From Actinomycetota bacterium (GTDB lineage Bacteria; Actinomycetota; Actinomycetes; Streptosporangiales; Streptosporangiaceae), in contig PMST01000092.1 of NCBI GenBank assembly GCA_003168295.1, positions 1-29,529 of the forward strand: a stretch of 29,529 nucleotides of DNA, in the 5' to 3' direction. The notes beneath the pieces were generated by a model. That model had not been told where the DNA came from and did not search any database. It saw only the letters and a list, made by a program, of their open reading frames with translations. The translations under genes were made by a program, and so were the position numbers. Shown here one piece after another: positions 1 to 7,035 of the stretch; the stretch's first letter is position 1, and every line of letters starts with the position of its first letter.

Positions 1-272
1 GTCAGGCTGGCATCCGCATCGGTATCGAGGTCCGCCTCGTCAACGTTCACCGCGATCAGGCCGCCGTCGGCGTCGGAGGGCGGCCCAGAACCGCGTTCAT
101 CCGAGTTCCGCGGATCTGAACCGCCTGGCCGCGGAGCCGCCTGAACCGCCTGATCCTCGACGGCCCGAGGCGTCTGGTCCGAGGTCCTGGGGCGCTTCCG
201 CTCCGTCACCTGCCGGCGGTCACGCTCCTCGCGGCGCCGGGATTTGCCTTGCCTGGTATTACGCTTGCTCAT
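1..272 (-). CDS. Hypothetical protein, 5' part only (runs off left edge)
   Basis: An open frame starts at ATG 272-270 and stays open for 90 codons to the window edge, so the C-terminus is missing. A GGGAGG Shine-Dalgarno site lies about 8 bases upstream. The product begins MSKRNTRQGKSRRREE, a very basic segment of about 35 residues. It then turns polar and acidic, with repeated Asp-Glu-Ala-Asp stretches near residues 75-90. No domain is recognisable in this part; the composition is that of a disordered tail. The preceding small frame at 275-499 ends within a few bases of this start, which suggests translational coupling. Function unknown; existence is supported only by the frame, the ribosome site and codon bias. 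Confidence 0.55.
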   Translation of the reverse strand, partial: MSKRNTRQGKSRRREERDRRQVTERKRPRTSDQTPRAVEDQAVQAAPRPGGSDPRNSDERGSGPPSDADGGLIAVNVDEADLDTDADASL

Positions 273-274
273 CC

Positions 275-499
275 TCATCGCCTCCCGGACCAGCAGCCGC
301 GACACCGCCATAGCCAGCCGCAGACCAGCAATCGGCCGGGATCTGACCGGCCGCCCCGGCGGTCTTCATGGCGGCGGCCTGGCCCTCGGTGAGCCCGCGG
401 CCCGGGAACCATGGCACGGTCCATCCGCCGGAGCCCGGGCTCGGCGGTGTGCGCGGTATCGGCACTGCGGCTCTCGTGATTGGTGATCGTGACCGCCAT
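275..499 (-). CDS. Small hypothetical gene, possibly frameshifted
   Basis: ATG 499-497 has a very good ribosome site (CCGGAGG, four bases before the start). As read, the frame gives 74 residues. The first 36 (MAVTITNHESRSADTA and onward) look like genuine coding sequence. The second half is Arg/Gly/Trp-rich, as expected for an out-of-frame reading of GC-rich DNA. Skipping one base in the GC run near 395-405 moves into a frame reading LTEGQAAAMKTAGAAG and ending at TAA 261-259. That would give a protein of about 80 residues overlapping the start of the next gene. I do not recognise the product. Either the gene is broken, the sequence has a one-base error, or this is not a gene. Confidence 0.35.
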   Translation of the reverse strand: MAVTITNHESRSADTAHTAEPGLRRMDRAMVPGPRAHRGPGRRHEDRRGGRSDPGRLLVCGWLWRCRGCWSGRR

Positions 500-623
500 C
501 AGTCCTCCGGCTACATGAGGCCCGTAGCCCGCATCTCGCCAGCGAGATTCACCCGCCCGAATACGAACACAAGGCTGAATTGACGATGGCAGCGAGCGTA
601 AGCGCAATACAAGCCAACACATA

Positions 624-645
624 ACTATACGGACACGCAACGTGT
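624..645 (-). promoter_or_regulatory. Candidate promoter and 13-bp inverted repeat
   Basis: On the minus strand TATAGT (629-624) matches the actinobacterial -10 pattern TANNNT. Just upstream lies a perfect inverted repeat, ACACG-CAA-CGTGT, at 633-645, placed where a repressor would overlap the spacer or -35 region. It faces the small gene at 499 and the partial gene at 272. The rest of 500-786 shows no convincing gene, only local AT-rich sequence around 590-660 and the hairpin at 718-744. Confidence 0.35.
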
Positions 646-717
646 GCTATTCAGGCATGAGCGGTAAATCGCGCCGCAGCGCTGTGCCGGGGCAAAATAA
701 CGCCGGCTGGCGGTTGG

Positions 718-744
718 GTCCGGGGGCCGCTTCCGCGGCCGGAC
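718..744 (-). terminator. GC-rich hairpin downstream of the S4-domain gene
   Basis: GTCCGG pairs with CCGGAC and CCGC with GCGG around a TTCC loop, with a three-base bulge (GGG) in one arm. It starts 43 bases beyond the stop of the S4-domain gene read on the minus strand. There is no U-tract, which is common for actinobacterial terminators. A role in termination is inferred from position and stem strength only. Confidence 0.4.
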
Positions 745-786
745 GGGCCGGACGCCGAAGACTTCGTGACAGCGGCGGGCGGGTGC

Positions 787-1167
787 TCAGCGGGCCCCAC
801 GCCCGAGCAGTTTGTCGATACTGCGGCGTTCGCGCTTGGTCGGCCGGCCCGTACCTCGGTCGCGAGCAGCCACCGTGATCGTCTCCTCGCGAGGCGGAGG
901 GGGCGGACTGTGGTCGATGTAGCACTCGGCGGCCACCGGTGCGCCAGCCCTCTTGGCGATCACCCGCACGACGACCACGACGCGTTCGCGTCCGTCCTGG
1001 CGCAGCCGTACCTCATCACCGGCCCGGACCGAATGCGCGGGCTTGACCCGCGCCCCGTTGACCCTGACGTGCCCGGCCCGGCAGGCGGCAGACGCGGCCG
1101 AGCGGGTCCGGGCCAGCCGCACCGACCAGATCCAGCTGTCCGCCCGTCCCGTCTGATCATCGGCCAC
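787..1167 (-). CDS. RNA-binding S4 domain protein (HslR/Hsp15-like)
   Basis: A single S4 domain covers roughly residues 10-75: the run SWIWSVRLARTRSAAS matches the usual opening of Hsp15-type proteins, followed by CRAGHVRVNGARV and VRAGDEVRLR. The basic C-terminus is typical. In Escherichia coli Hsp15 binds stalled 50S subunits carrying nascent chains; actinobacterial relatives are assumed to bind rRNA or ribosomes. I chose GTG 1167-1165 because the S4 core follows at once. The frame also opens at ATG 1251, which would overlap the hydrolase stop as ATGA and add 28 residues unlike the family; neither start has a clearly spaced ribosome site. It lies downstream of the alpha/beta hydrolase on the same strand and may be cotranscribed with it. 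Confidence 0.85.
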   Translation of the reverse strand: MADDQTGRADSWIWSVRLARTRSAASAACRAGHVRVNGARVKPAHSVRAGDEVRLRQDGRERVVVVVRVIAKRAGAPVAAECYIDHSPPPPPREETITVAARDRGTGRPTKRERRSIDKLLGRGAR

Positions 1168-1247
1168 TCCGCAACTGTAATGCGGTGCGCCGGCCTCGAG
1201 CCCACGGCGGAATCCTCGCCCCGGCTCTGGCGCCCGGGCCGCCATGA

Positions 1248-2123
1248 TCATGACCGGAGCGCCGTGGCCGCGGACCAGTGCTGTTCCAGGTGCGGTACAA
1301 GGTCCATGGGACGTTCCTCCGGGAAGAGCAGCCGGGCATCATCGACGGTGACCACGCGGGTGGTACCGGGGATGGTGTCCCGTAGCCAGTAGGCCCAGGA
1401 GACGTCGAAGAACGTGTCCCCGGTCCCCCACACCACCAGGGTGGGGACCGTGAGCTCCCGCAGCTGCGGGGTGGCCGCCACCAGATCACCGGCGTCGAGG
1501 GCGACCAGGAGCCTTTCGAACTGACGGGCACGCTCCAGGTTCCCGATGCACGGTTCCAGGTAAGACCGGATGACCTCCGGGTCGATCCGGTCCAGGTGCT
1601 CGTAGGAAGAGCCGAAGGAGAACTGGGCGGCGGTGTCGAGGTCACTGAACAGCTCGACGGCGGACGGCGCGAGCGTGCCGGCCGCCGCGAGCTCGACTAT
1701 AGGCTTGAAGGCCTCGGGCGGCAGGTTGTCGCTGGTATCGCAGTTGGTGAGGGTGAGGGTCGCCAGCCGGTGCGGATGGCGGGCGGCGAAGATCTGGGCG
1801 ATGGCGCCGCCGGTGTCGTTGGCGACAAGATCGATCCCGGTGAGCCCGAGGGCTGCGCAGAAATCGTCGAGGCCAGCCGCCAGCGCGGCGATGGACAGGT
1901 CCTGCTCGGCGGTCACCGGGCTCCGGCCGTGCAGCGGGAGGTCAACCGCGATGCACCGGCGCTGGGCGGTCAGCGCGCTGATGACGTTGCGCCACAGGTA
2001 GGCGTTGGTGGCGATGCCGTGGACGAAAAGTGCGACCGGCCCGGCGCCGATGTCGATATAGCTGATGTCGCCGGAGCGGGTCGTGACGGTATGCCGGTGG
2101 GCATCGAGTTCCGGTAGCTGCAT
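1248..2123 (-). CDS. Alpha/beta-fold hydrolase, haloalkane dehalogenase-like
   Basis: The 291-residue protein has the oxyanion motif HGIATNAYLWRNVI (35-48) and a nucleophile elbow ANDTGG (101-106) with Asp103 in place of the usual Ser. An Asp nucleophile is known from haloalkane dehalogenases, fluoroacetate dehalogenases and epoxide hydrolases. At the C-terminus the position where the catalytic His is expected reads DDARLLFPEERP, with no His before the conserved FPEERP segment. The catalytic mechanism, and even activity, is therefore uncertain. The gene faces away from a TetR repressor with two operator-like palindromes between them, so it is very likely the repressor's target. Substrate unknown; cytoplasmic (no signal peptide). 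Confidence 0.85.
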   Translation of the reverse strand: MQLPELDAHRHTVTTRSGDISYIDIGAGPVALFVHGIATNAYLWRNVISALTAQRRCIAVDLPLHGRSPVTAEQDLSIAALAAGLDDFCAALGLTGIDLVANDTGGAIAQIFAARHPHRLATLTLTNCDTSDNLPPEAFKPIVELAAAGTLAPSAVELFSDLDTAAQFSFGSSYEHLDRIDPEVIRSYLEPCIGNLERARQFERLLVALDAGDLVAATPQLRELTVPTLVVWGTGDTFFDVSWAYWLRDTIPGTTRVVTVDDARLLFPEERPMDLVPHLEQHWSAATALRS

Positions 2124-2160
2124 TACGCTCGCCTTCCTAGTGAACGCGCTAGTCTTACAG

Positions 2161-2206
2161 ACCGACTGTCGGTTTCATCGAAACAAACCGACAATCGGTC
2201 TGTCAA
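2161..2206. promoter_or_regulatory. Twin TetR operators and -35 box between hydrolase and repressor genes
   Basis: Two near-identical palindromes lie in the divergent gap: ACCGACTGTCGGT (2161-2173, perfect) and ACCGACAATCGGT (2187-2199, perfect 5-bp arms). Their centres are 26 bp apart. Together they also form a larger inverted repeat of 18-base arms with one mismatch. On the minus strand TTGACA (2206-2201), a consensus -35 box, touches the second palindrome; the -10 for the hydrolase is weak (TTTCGA after 17 bases). This is the classic layout of autoregulated TetR repression of a divergent gene. Confidence 0.75.
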
Positions 2207-2235
2207 ATGGTTTACGGCCTCGGCGAGGAGCAGCG

Positions 2236-2829
2236 ATGGACCGGCCGAACAAGAACGTCGCCCGCGGGGAAGCGACGCGGAGCCAGCTGATCGTGATCGC
2301 CACGCGCTCGTTCGCCGACCGCGGCTACGAGGACACCTCGATCGAGGCGGTGCTCCGTGAGGCGGGAGTCAGCCGGGGCTCGCTCTACCATCACTTCGCG
2401 AGCAAGGAAGCCCTGTTCGAGGCCGTGGCCGAGGATGTCGAGACCAGCGTCGGTGCGCAGACTCTCGCGGCCGCGAGCGGTGCCGACGGGCCGGTGGCCG
2501 CGCTGCGGGCCGGGTTCCTCGCCTGGATCCGGCTGGCTGGCGATCCGGTGGTGCGGCGGATCCTGCTGATCGATGCTCCGTCGGTGCTCGGCTGGGAGCG
2601 CTGGCGGTCGATGGAGGAACAACACGCCCTCGGCCTGATCAGGGCGGTACTGCAGGTCATCGCCGACGAGGGCAAGCTGCGGCCGGACCTAGTCGGCACG
2701 CTCGCCCACGTGCTGCTCGCCTCGGTCAACGAGGTCGCGCTGCTCGTCGCCCGGTCCGATGACAAGGAGACGGCGATGAAGGCCGGCGCCGACACCATCG
2801 ACGAGCTGCTGCAGCGTCTCTTCGCTTAG
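2236..2829 (+). CDS. TetR-family transcriptional repressor
   Basis: The 197-residue protein has the normal TetR length. Its DNA-binding helix-turn-helix is at residues 34-55 (TSIEAVLREAGVSRGSLYHHF, with the typical SLYHHFASKEAL close). The C-terminal two thirds is an all-helical ligand-binding and dimer domain whose ligand cannot be read from sequence. ATG 2236 is preceded by GCGAGGAG at a suitable distance. The gene is divergent from the alpha/beta hydrolase, and paired operator palindromes fill the gap, so it probably represses both itself and the hydrolase gene. It converges on recN. Confidence 0.92.
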   Translation: MDRPNKNVARGEATRSQLIVIATRSFADRGYEDTSIEAVLREAGVSRGSLYHHFASKEALFEAVAEDVETSVGAQTLAAASGADGPVAALRAGFLAWIRLAGDPVVRRILLIDAPSVLGWERWRSMEEQHALGLIRAVLQVIADEGKLRPDLVGTLAHVLLASVNEVALLVARSDDKETAMKAGADTIDELLQRLFA

Positions 2830-2839
2830 CGCGCGGCTA

Positions 2840-2851
2840 CGGGTTTACCCG
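2840..2851. terminator. Short hairpin between convergent tetR and recN
   Basis: CGGG-TTTA-CCCG fills most of the 24-base gap between the TetR-type gene and the end of recN. The stem is only four or five pairs, so it could serve as a weak bidirectional terminator at best. Confidence 0.25.
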
Positions 2852-2853
2852 GA

Positions 2854-4611
2854 TCAGGCGTCGGCCGCCTCGCGCTCCCGGTCCGCCATCGCGAGCAGCT
2901 CCTCGGCGTGAGCCTGGCCGAACTCGGACTCTTCCAGGCCGCCCAGCATCCGGGACAGCTCGCGCAGCCGGGCCGGCCGGTCCAGCCGCACCACGCCGCT
3001 CTCGGTGACCAGCCCGTCACCTGACTTCTCCACCACCAGGTGGGTGTCCGCGAACGCCGCCACCTGCGGCAGGTGGGTGACCACGATGACCTGCGAGGAG
3101 CGCGCCAGCCGCGCCAGCCGCCTGCCGATCTCGACCGCGGCCCTGCCGCCGACGCCGGCGTCGACCTCGTCGAAGACGAATGTCGGCACCGGGTCCGCGC
3201 CGGCGAAGACCACTTCGATGGCCAGCATGACGCGGGACAGCTCGCCGCCCGAAGCGCCCTTGTTCAGCGGCAGCGGCGGCGCCCCGGGATGGGCGGCCAG
3301 CCGGATCTCCACGTCGTCGGCTCCGTAAGGGCCAGGTGCGTCCAGCGCGCTGACCACGGCGGTCAGCGACCCGTGCGGCATGGCCAGCGCGGTCAGCTCG
3401 GCGGTCACCTCCGACGCGAACCGCTGCGCCGCGGCCAGGCGCAGGGCCGTCAGCTCCGCCGCGAGCGAGGTGACCTGGGCGGCCAGTGCGGATTCCTCCG
3501 CGGCCAGGGCCGCGATCTTGTCGTTGTCGCCCTCGAGCTCGGCCAGTCGCGACCCGGCCTGCTTGGCCCAGTCGAGGACCGCGGCCACGTCTCCCGGTCC
3601 GCCGGCTCCTCCGCCCCCTCCGCCCGCGGCGGTTCCGTACGCCCGGACCAGCCTGCCCAGCGCCGCGCGGCGTTCCTGCACCGCGGCGAGCCGGGCCGGG
3701 TCCGAATCCAGTGCGTCGGTGTAGGACGCCAGCTCGGCGGCCACGTCGGAAACCAGGTACGTGGCCTCGGCGAGCCGGTCCGCGAGCCCGGCCAGCACCG
3801 GGTCATGCGCACGGACCGGCTCAAGCGCGCGCCCGGCCACCCCGAGCAGCGTCACCGCGTCCGAGCCGCCGTCCACCGAAGCCGCGGCCGGGTCGCCGAG
3901 CAGCGCCTCGTGTGCCATGGTGGCCGCCGCGTTCAGCGCGTCGGCGTTCGCGAGCTTTTCCTCCTCGGCGAGCAGCGTCGCGTCCTCCCCCGCGGCCGGG
4001 GCCACGGCCTCGACCTCGGCCAGGCCGCGCCGCAGCATTTCCGCCTCGGCCACCCGCTCGCGCTCCGCGCGGGTCAGCGACTCCAGCTCGTCGCGAACCG
4101 CGCGGTGCCGGTTGAATACCCGCCGGTAGTCGGCCAGCGCGGCGGCCAGGTCCGGGCCGCCGAACCTGTCCAGCGCGTCCCGCTGCCGCCCGGGTTTGAG
4201 CAGCTGCTGCTGGTCCGACTGGCCGTGTACCGCGACCAGATCGTCGGCCAGCACCTGCAGCAGGGACACGGGCACCGAACGCCCGCCCGCAAACGCCCGG
4301 GACCGGCCTTCGGCCGACACCGATCGGCTGAGCACCAGCGTCGATCCCTCGTCATCCAGCTCGCCCCCGGCATCCTCGATCTCCCGCGCTATCTCAGCCG
4401 AGACCAGGAGACGCCCTTCTACCGCGGCCCGCGCGGCGCCTGGCCGTACCCGCGCGGGATCGGCCCGGCCGCCGAAGAGCAGCCCGAGCGCCGTCACGAC
4501 CATGGTCTTCCCGGCGCCGGTCTCACCAGTCAGCGCGGTGAACCCGGCCGACAGCTCAAGTACCGCGTCGTCGATGACGCCGAGGCCCGTGATACGGACT
4601 TCCTCAAGCAT
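2854..4611 (-). CDS. recN: DNA repair protein RecN
   Basis: The 585-residue SMC-like ATPase acts in recombinational repair of double-strand breaks. It has a Walker A motif GETGAGKT (29-36) just after the start, long coiled-coil arms rich in Ala, Glu and Arg (about 150-370), the ABC signature GASGGELSR near residue 450, and Walker B FVFDEVDAGVGG near 480. Length and order match RecN throughout. The coiled-coil region includes a Gly-rich insert near residue 330. ATG 4611 gives the canonical MLEEVRITGLGVIDDA opening and overlaps the nadK stop by eight bases, so translation is coupled. It is the last gene of the tlyA-nadK-recN operon, an order conserved across actinobacteria. Confidence 0.96.
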   Translation of the reverse strand: MLEEVRITGLGVIDDAVLELSAGFTALTGETGAGKTMVVTALGLLFGGRADPARVRPGAARAAVEGRLLVSAEIAREIEDAGGELDDEGSTLVLSRSVSAEGRSRAFAGGRSVPVSLLQVLADDLVAVHGQSDQQQLLKPGRQRDALDRFGGPDLAAALADYRRVFNRHRAVRDELESLTRAERERVAEAEMLRRGLAEVEAVAPAAGEDATLLAEEEKLANADALNAAATMAHEALLGDPAAASVDGGSDAVTLLGVAGRALEPVRAHDPVLAGLADRLAEATYLVSDVAAELASYTDALDSDPARLAAVQERRAALGRLVRAYGTAAGGGGGGAGGPGDVAAVLDWAKQAGSRLAELEGDNDKIAALAAEESALAAQVTSLAAELTALRLAAAQRFASEVTAELTALAMPHGSLTAVVSALDAPGPYGADDVEIRLAAHPGAPPLPLNKGASGGELSRVMLAIEVVFAGADPVPTFVFDEVDAGVGGRAAVEIGRRLARLARSSQVIVVTHLPQVAAFADTHLVVEKSGDGLVTESGVVRLDRPARLRELSRMLGGLEESEFGQAHAEELLAMADREREAADA

Positions 4612-5527
4612 GCTCGCCTGCGTCCTCCCAGGTACGGCCCCGCCAGCCCGCCACCGGCAGGCCGAACTTGGCCACCAGCCGGTCCGTGAACCGGCCGCCG
4701 CGAGCCACCGGCGTCTCCAGCCGCGCCAGCAGCACCGGCAGCACGCCCCGGCGCACCTCCACCCGGGCCCCGGGTGGCAAATCGACCTTACGCCGACCAT
4801 CGCACCACAAAACCGCACCCGATGTCTCGTGGCCCACTATCAGCTCCACCGCGAGCACAGACTCAGGCGACACCACCATCGGCGGAGCGAACAGCGCGTG
4901 CGCGCTGATCGGGACCATAAGCAGCGCCTCCACCTCTGGCCATACCACCGGCCCGCCCGCAGAGAAAGCGTAAGCCGTCGAGCCGGTAGGGGTCGAGCAC
5001 ACCACGCCGTCGCAGCCGAAGCGGGACAGCGGGCGTCCGTCGACCTCAGTGATCACCTCGACCATCCGTTCCCGGGCCGCCTTCTCCACCGTGGCCTCGT
5101 TCAGCGCCCAGGTGGACGCGATCAGCGCGCCGTTGCTGCGCACGGCAACGTCGATCGTCATCCGCTCCTCCACCACGTACTGCCGCGCCACCACCCGGTC
5201 AACCGTGTCGGCCAGCCCGTCCGGCTCCGCCTCGGCCAGGAACCCGACGTGGCCGAGATTCACGCCGATCAGCGGGACCCCGGCCGGCCGGGACACCTCG
5301 GCGGCACGCAGCAGGCTGCCGTCGCCGCCGAGAACGATGATGAGTTCGGCGTCCTTGGCCGCCCGGGCGTCGGCCGGCACCTCGGACGCGCCCGGGAAGC
5401 GGAGCTCGCCCGCCAGGGTCAGGACGGAGATGCCCGCGGTCTTTAGCCTCGCCACCACCAGCTGGGCGCTGCGCACCGCGTCCTGCCGCCCCGTGTGCAC
5501 CGTCACCAGCACCGACCGCTGTCCCAC
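4604..5527 (-). CDS. nadK: NAD kinase
   Basis: The enzyme phosphorylates NAD at the adenosine 2'-hydroxyl using ATP or polyphosphate, making NADP. The 307-residue protein has the GGDG motif at 67-70, GVNLGHVGFLAE at 88-99, the ALNEAT segment near 140, and TPTGSTAYAFSAGGP near 180. These are the conserved NAD-kinase signatures in the right order. The start is GTG 5527-5525, overlapping the last base of the tlyA stop codon, with AGGAGG about ten bases upstream. It is the middle gene of an operon with tlyA upstream and recN downstream. Confidence 0.96.
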   Translation of the reverse strand: MGQRSVLVTVHTGRQDAVRSAQLVVARLKTAGISVLTLAGELRFPGASEVPADARAAKDAELIIVLGGDGSLLRAAEVSRPAGVPLIGVNLGHVGFLAEAEPDGLADTVDRVVARQYVVEERMTIDVAVRSNGALIASTWALNEATVEKAARERMVEVITEVDGRPLSRFGCDGVVCSTPTGSTAYAFSAGGPVVWPEVEALLMVPISAHALFAPPMVVSPESVLAVELIVGHETSGAVLWCDGRRKVDLPPGARVEVRRGVLPVLLARLETPVARGGRFTDRLVAKFGLPVAGWRGRTWEDAGEHA

Positions 5528-6327
5528 TAGCTAGGTCCCTCCTCGATCGCCCGCTGCAGCTCATCCTCGTCGAGCGGCGGGGCCCCCCGACGCAACCACA
5601 CGAAATATTCCACGTTCCCGGCAGGCCCGGGCAGCGGACTCGCCGTAACCCCCTGGACGCCGAGGCCAAGCTGACCCGCCGCCGCGGTGACCCGGTGAAC
5701 GGCGGCCGAACGATCGGTGGTCTCACGAACCACGCCACCTGCACCTACCCGCCCTTTACCCACTTCGAACTGGGGCTTCACGAGCAGCACGAAATCCGCG
5801 TCCGGCGCGGCGCAGACGATAAGCGCCGGGAGCACCAGCGTCAGCGAGATAAACGACAGGTCGGCCACCACCAGCCCGGGCACCGGAGATACCCGGGCAA
5901 GCGCGCGCACATTGACGCGGTCCATCACGGTCACCCGCGGGTCGGTCCGCAATGACCAGGCGAGCTGCCCGTACCCCACATCGGCCGCGATCACGTGCGC
6001 CGCGCCCGCCCGCAGCAGCACGTCGGTGAACCCCCCGGTGGACGCCCCCGCGTCCAGGCACGGCCGTCCCTGCACCACAAGCCCCGCGGGGACAAAGGCC
6101 GCCAGCGCGCCGGCCAGCTTGTGGCCGCCGCGGGACACGTATCCGGGTTCCCCGGACTCGGTGACCGTAATCGGGGTGTCCCTGGCCACCTGGGTGGCGG
6201 GCTTGGCCGCCCGCTGCCCCGCCACCGCCACCAGCCCGGCCGCCACCAGCTCGCCTGCCTGCTCCCGCGATCTGGCCAGGCCGCGCCTGACCAGCTCGGC
6301 ATCGAGCCTCGCGCGTGGTGGCGTCAA
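5527..6327 (-). CDS. tlyA: 16S/23S rRNA 2'-O-methyltransferase TlyA
   Basis: TlyA methylates the ribose of C1409 in 16S and C1920 in 23S rRNA; in mycobacteria the modification is needed for capreomycin sensitivity. An N-terminal S4 RNA-binding domain (about 5-65) is followed by an FtsJ-type methyltransferase fold: YVSRGGHKL (63-71), SAM-binding DAGASTGGF (92-100), DLSFISL, LVKPQFEVGKGRVG, and a terminal VEYFVWL. The catalytic Lys-Asp-Lys-Glu set is visible. At 266 residues it is of normal length. The start is TTG 6327, which overlaps the upstream stop as TTGA, so it is translationally coupled to the small acidic gene. Confidence 0.95.
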   Translation of the reverse strand: MTPPRARLDAELVRRGLARSREQAGELVAAGLVAVAGQRAAKPATQVARDTPITVTESGEPGYVSRGGHKLAGALAAFVPAGLVVQGRPCLDAGASTGGFTDVLLRAGAAHVIAADVGYGQLAWSLRTDPRVTVMDRVNVRALARVSPVPGLVVADLSFISLTLVLPALIVCAAPDADFVLLVKPQFEVGKGRVGAGGVVRETTDRSAAVHRVTAAAGQLGLGVQGVTASPLPGPAGNVEYFVWLRRGAPPLDEDELQRAIEEGPS

Positions 6328-6623
6328 GGGCTCTCGTCCTGGTCAGCCAGGCCCGGGCCTTCGTTGAGCTCACCCAGGATGTCCCGAAGCCGCCCGTGTA
6401 CCTCTTCGAGCACGGCGACATGCTCATCCGCCGGCCGGCCCGGCAGGCGGCTCAGCCCGGCCACGGCATCGTCGACCCGCCCGTCACCTGTTGGTGGTGT
6501 TTCCCCGGGGGGGCGACCCCCCGGGATCCCCCCGATTACGGGGGGGCTGCCCGCCCCCTCGTTTTCCCCTGGGCCCCCCGGCCCTTCGGGCCCGGGGGGT
6601 TCGTGCATGTTTTCCTCGTCCAT
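6324..6623 (-). CDS. Small acidic hypothetical protein, first gene of the tlyA operon
   Basis: The 99-residue product starts MDEENMHEPPGPEG. It has a Gly/Pro-rich linker (8-50) and a helical C-terminal half (about 50-92, including DEHVAVLEEVHGRLRDIL) that looks like the conserved part. Small proteins of this kind precede tlyA in other actinobacteria; no function is known to me. It overlaps tlyA by four bases. The linker is encoded by unusual G and C runs that form three strong hairpins (6504-6599). These may represent a palindromic element inserted in frame, or may control translation of the operon. The C-terminal half has normal codon use. Confidence 0.65.
   Translation of the reverse strand: MDEENMHEPPGPEGPGGPGENEGAGSPPVIGGIPGGRPPGETPPTGDGRVDDAVAGLSRLPGRPADEHVAVLEEVHGRLRDILGELNEGPGLADQDESP
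6504..6599. repeat. Cluster of three GC-rich palindromes inside a coding region
   Basis: First hairpin: CCCGGGGGG (6504-6512) pairs perfectly with CCCCCCGGG (6517-6525) around a GCGA loop, a GNRA tetraloop on the plus-strand sense. Second: CCCCCCG (6528-6534) pairs with CGGGGGG (6539-6545) around ATTA. Third: 6574-6584 pairs with 6588-6599 around TTC, eleven pairs with one bulged C. G-runs occur on both strands. The arrangement resembles dispersed palindromic (REP-like) elements of high-GC actinobacteria rather than ordinary coding sequence. Confidence 0.7.
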
Positions 6624-6680
6624 GTGCGCTACCCTCCGCGTGGAACGCTACCGTCCGATGTTGATTAGAGCGAGGCGCAC

Positions 6681-7025
6681 ATGGCTTCAGCCGAGGAGTG
6701 CCGCGAGGCGCTGCAGACTCTCACGACCCGACTGGCGGAAATGAGCCCGCAGGATCGGGCCAGCTACTTCGGCAAGCGCTCGATGAGCTGCCATGTGACC
6801 GATCTCGGCGTGACGTTCATAACCAGGTTCACCGATGCGGGCGCCGAACCGGTCAAGGAAGCGGCACCCGACGAACCGCCGGCCGATATCAGGCTGACCG
6901 CGAACAGCGACGACGTGGTCGCGCTGTCCGCGACCCCGGCCAACATCGCCCGCATGTGGCTCTCCGGCCGGGTCAAGGTCCAGGCCAGCATGCGGGACCT
7001 GCTGGCGCTCCGCCGCCTTCTGTGA
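6681..7025 (+). CDS. SCP2 sterol-binding-like domain protein
   Basis: The 114-residue protein matches the SCP2-like fold in length and pattern. A helical N-terminus (about 1-30) is followed by beta strands SCHVTDLGVTFITRF and a C-terminal DIRLTANSDDVVALSATPANIARMW, then the typical ending SGRVKVQASMRDLLALRRLL. This last part (gene product has a 'G-kvk-gs...l..l' pattern) is the signature of these lipid-binding domains. The ligand is unknown, probably a lipid or acyl group. ATG 6681 is preceded by a purine-rich GAGCGAGG. It diverges from the tlyA operon and converges on a CoA-transferase gene ten bases away. Confidence 0.75.
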   Translation: MASAEECREALQTLTTRLAEMSPQDRASYFGKRSMSCHVTDLGVTFITRFTDAGAEPVKEAAPDEPPADIRLTANSDDVVALSATPANIARMWLSGRVKVQASMRDLLALRRLL

Positions 7026-7035
7026 CAGGCCCGCG

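Noticed and set aside
642..878. Short plus-strand frames between 640 and 1400
   Set aside because: They lie opposite the S4-domain gene or in a GC-rich gap, with Arg/Gly-rich products and no start signals.
3040..4689. A 549-codon plus-strand frame opposite recN and the end of nadK
   Set aside because: The opposite strand encodes RecN with all ATPase motifs; the plus-strand product is Arg/Gln/Gly-rich and lacks a ribosome site or domain.
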